A stretch of DNA of 29,407 nt from Stramenopiles sp. TOSAG23-2 (taxonomy: Eukaryota; Sar): positions 1 through 29,407 of the forward strand of contig LT649389.1 in the NCBI GenBank assembly GCA_900128395.1. The letters run 5' to 3'. The notes beneath the pieces are model-generated. The model made no database searches and had not been told where the DNA came from. It saw nothing but the letters and a program-made list of their open reading frames with translations. Below are positions 27,510 to 29,407 of the stretch, in pieces (the stretch's first letter is position 1; each line of letters starts with the position of its first letter). Made by a program: the position numbers and the translations under genes.

Positions 27510-27736
27510 CTAGCTATAATTTTAACTAGGGCACCAGGCTAATGCGCATATTTTCCATCAAATTTCACTAAAATCATCATTTTCAACCTTTTCTTGAAAA
27601 CGGACAAAAGTCGACTTAATTAAAAGAATCGACTGAATTCAGAATAAGAGCTAGCTGGCTAGCTAGCTATAACCAGGGCACCAGGCTAATGCGCATATTT
27701 TCCATCAAATTTCACTAAAATCATCATTTTCAACCT
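27510..27736. repeat. Direct repeat pair (62 bp exact core) with a GCTAGC-rich spacer
   Basis: Copies at 27528-27589 and 27675-27736 are identical over 62 bp (AGGGCACCAGGCTAATGCGC, then TTCACTAAAATCATCATTTT). Both are preceded by CTAGCTATAA (27510-27519 and 27663-27672), with 8 bases between this and the core in copy 1 versus 2 in copy 2. The spacer ends in AGCTAGCTGGCTAGCTAGCT at 27649-27668. Confidence 0.85.
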
Positions 27737-28031
27737 AAATTCTTGATTTACATCTACAATCACATGGATTTTTCATTTCATTACAAGAAAACAAAGGAAA
27801 AACATTGAAAATACCTTTTTAAACTTAGGCTCCACTAGTATACCATTTTTCCTATCAATTGGCAAAATAATTTTGACATTTCTTGTTTTCAGAAATTAGG
27901 GATAGCAGAATTTCTGGCATCAAATTTTTACACTAAAATTTGTACTTAAATAAATTATTAATTTACAGAAATGACTAAAATAAACTATAAAATTCATAGA
28001 AATCATTAAATTATAAAAATATCCATTTTTT

Positions 28032-28616
28032 AAAACACAAAATACATGTAAAAATTACATCGTCATTTTAACAATTTCATCCTTTTCATACAATAATATA
28101 TAAATACCACCAAATATGAAATCATACAAAATATCATATTTTAAATGGAAATGTCATTTTTTACATAAATTGTAAATATCGTTTTTGGAATATTTTAACC
28201 TATCAAAAATACAATCACTATTTTTGTACTAAATAGTGTAAGACAGAGCCGACACTACAAGTAAAAATCACCTATCAAATAGAGTTACAGCTATAGGGTT
28301 ACGCGTTTTTTTCAACTTTTAACAAAACACAAAATACATGTAAAAATTACATCGTCATTTTAACAATTTCATCCTTTTCATACAATAATATATAAATACC
28401 ACCAAATATGAAATTATACAAAATATTCTATTTTAGATGGAAATATCATTTTTCACAAAAATTGAAAATACTGTTTTTGGAATATTGAAACCTATCAAAA
28501 ATTTAGTATTATATTTTTGTACTAAATTGTGTAAGACAGAGTCGACACTACAAGTGAAAACCACCTATCAAGTAGAGTTACAGCTATAGGGTTACGCGTT
28601 TTTTTCAACTTTTAAC
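28032..28616. repeat. ~292-bp diverged tandem duplication
   Basis: Copy 1 (28032-28323) and copy 2 (28324-28616) share long identical stretches (AAAACACAAAATACATGTAA, TCATTTTAACAATTTCATCC, GAGTTACAGCTATAGGGTTA) separated by scattered substitutions such as TCATAC/TTATAC and GAGCCGAC/GAGTCGAC. The divergence shows this duplication is older than those at 9142-10076. Confidence 0.88.
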
Positions 28617-28978
28617 GGTTATTCAAATATGAAGTAACAATAGAAATAATAACATACCTTGTATATTTATTACTAATCATATATAAATTGATCGTAGATA
28701 CTTATTTTGATAAAGATATGTATGTGTATTTCCAAAAAACTACCTTTTGTAATTTTTAAATTTTCCATTTTTAGTCCAGCGCTATAGGGTTACGCGTTTT
28801 TTTCAACTTTTAACGGTTATTCAAATATGAAGTAGGTACAGAAATATTAGTATATCTTGTAATATTATAACCAAGTATATATAATTTGATCGTGGATACT
28901 TATTTTGATAAAGTTATGTATGTATATATACAAAAAACTACCTTTTATAATTTTCAAATTTTCCATTTTTAGTCCAGC
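28583..28978. repeat. 198-bp diverged tandem duplication overlapping the previous one
   Basis: Copy 1 (28583-28780) and copy 2 (28781-28978) both start GCTATAGGGTTACGCGTTTT and end TTTTCCATTTTTAGTCCAGC. They differ at scattered bases, and the offset is 198 at both ends. The left 34 bp also form the right end of both units of the 292-bp repeat, so this short motif is present three times. Confidence 0.88.
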
Positions 28979-29407
28979 CTATGTCCATACTAATTTCGAA
29001 AAAAATCACCATTTTGAAAAAAATTCAATACCTTGTCAGTTTCATTTAAAACATAATTAGATCAAAATATTCATGTACTTCTTTCCTTTAGACATGTGTT
29101 GAGAGATGTATCTTATTTCGAATTAATTTGTAGAAGATTTAGATAGAAAAAATCGACATATTGTATTTTGGTGATATTTCTGAGAATTTTTCAATATTTT
29201 GGTGATTTTTTGGGCTGTAACCCTAAACTAACTCGATCTTGAAAATCACTAATCGGTGTAAAGCTCGACTTATATGTAATGTATGGACAGGAGAACGGTC
29301 GGAGAATGTTCAGGTGATCAGTATACGACTTTTAGGTATTGGTTTCAGCTTTGTATATAATGGGAAAGTGTAGAAATGGCATTTGTGTGAGTGTATGTGG
29401 GTGTTGA

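Larger units (their letters stand above)
27370..29407. other. Gene-free, repeat-built region
   Basis: There is no credible coding frame in 2 kb. The sequence is about three-quarters A+T and consists largely of diverged local duplications: a 62-bp exact repeat pair (27528-27589, 27675-27736), a ~292-bp tandem pair (28032-28616) and a 198-bp tandem pair (28583-28978). The last ~180 bases (29230-29407) are less AT-rich and could be the start of another promoter region beyond the window. Confidence 0.65.

Noticed and set aside
28032-28978. CRISPR array or long terminal repeats
   Set aside because: There are only two copies of each long unit and no regularly spaced short repeats. There are no transposase or polymerase genes and no TG...CA ends.
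1-29407. tRNA, rRNA or spliceosomal snRNA genes
   Set aside because: Scanning for T-arm GGTTCGAATCC-like boxes and for the conserved cores of U1, U2, U4, U5 and U6 found nothing convincing on either strand.

Overview
This is a 29.4-kb piece of a nuclear genome from an AT-rich, gene-dense microbial eukaryote. Eukaryotic families show this: MAP65/Ase1, an Rtt106-type histone chaperone, an Aha1-type Hsp90 co-chaperone and a soluble adenylyl cyclase. One gene has a clear 119-nt GT-AG intron (14220-14338), and most others are single uninterrupted reading frames. The plant/stramenopile-like phospholipid methyltransferase and the plant-CBSX3-like mitochondrial CBS protein suggest a stramenopile or other SAR-type protist. 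That placement is inference, and I cannot name the organism.

Layout: a nitronate monooxygenase (+, 652-1719); MAP65 (-, 2511-4106); a phospholipid N-methyltransferase whose reading frame breaks in a run of eight A before a C-terminal SAP domain (+, 5012-5957); an N-domain-only Hsp90 activator (-, 6438-7274). Then come two head-to-head broken genes of unknown family (7546-9072) and two adjacent perfect or near-perfect tandem duplications (188 bp and 278 bp) that duplicate the 5' end of the Rtt106-like gene (+, 9826-11544). Next are a mitochondrial CBS-pair protein (+, 11669-12355), a small one-TM protein (+, 12865-13434), an aminoglycoside-phosphotransferase-like kinase with one intron (-, 13557-14803), a possible small membrane protein (+, 14971-15189), a double-headed Gfo/Idh/MocA oxidoreductase (+, 15377-17326), an F-box/TPR-like protein (-, 17895-20072), a large soluble-type adenylyl cyclase with an MGC acylation signal (+, 20664-26075) and a coiled-coil membrane protein (+, 26647-27369). 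The last 2 kb has no gene and is built of diverged tandem repeats.

The genes look like ordinary, functionally unrelated neighbours in mixed orientation, as is normal for a eukaryote; there is no operon or defence island. The notable features are protein architectures (PIP box plus SUMO-interacting motifs on a histone chaperone; SAP domain on a lipid enzyme; acylated sAC; Idh fusion with one altered catalytic site), a strongly foldable intergenic element at 4498-4580, and at least seven local tandem duplications, four of which touch or flank gene ends.
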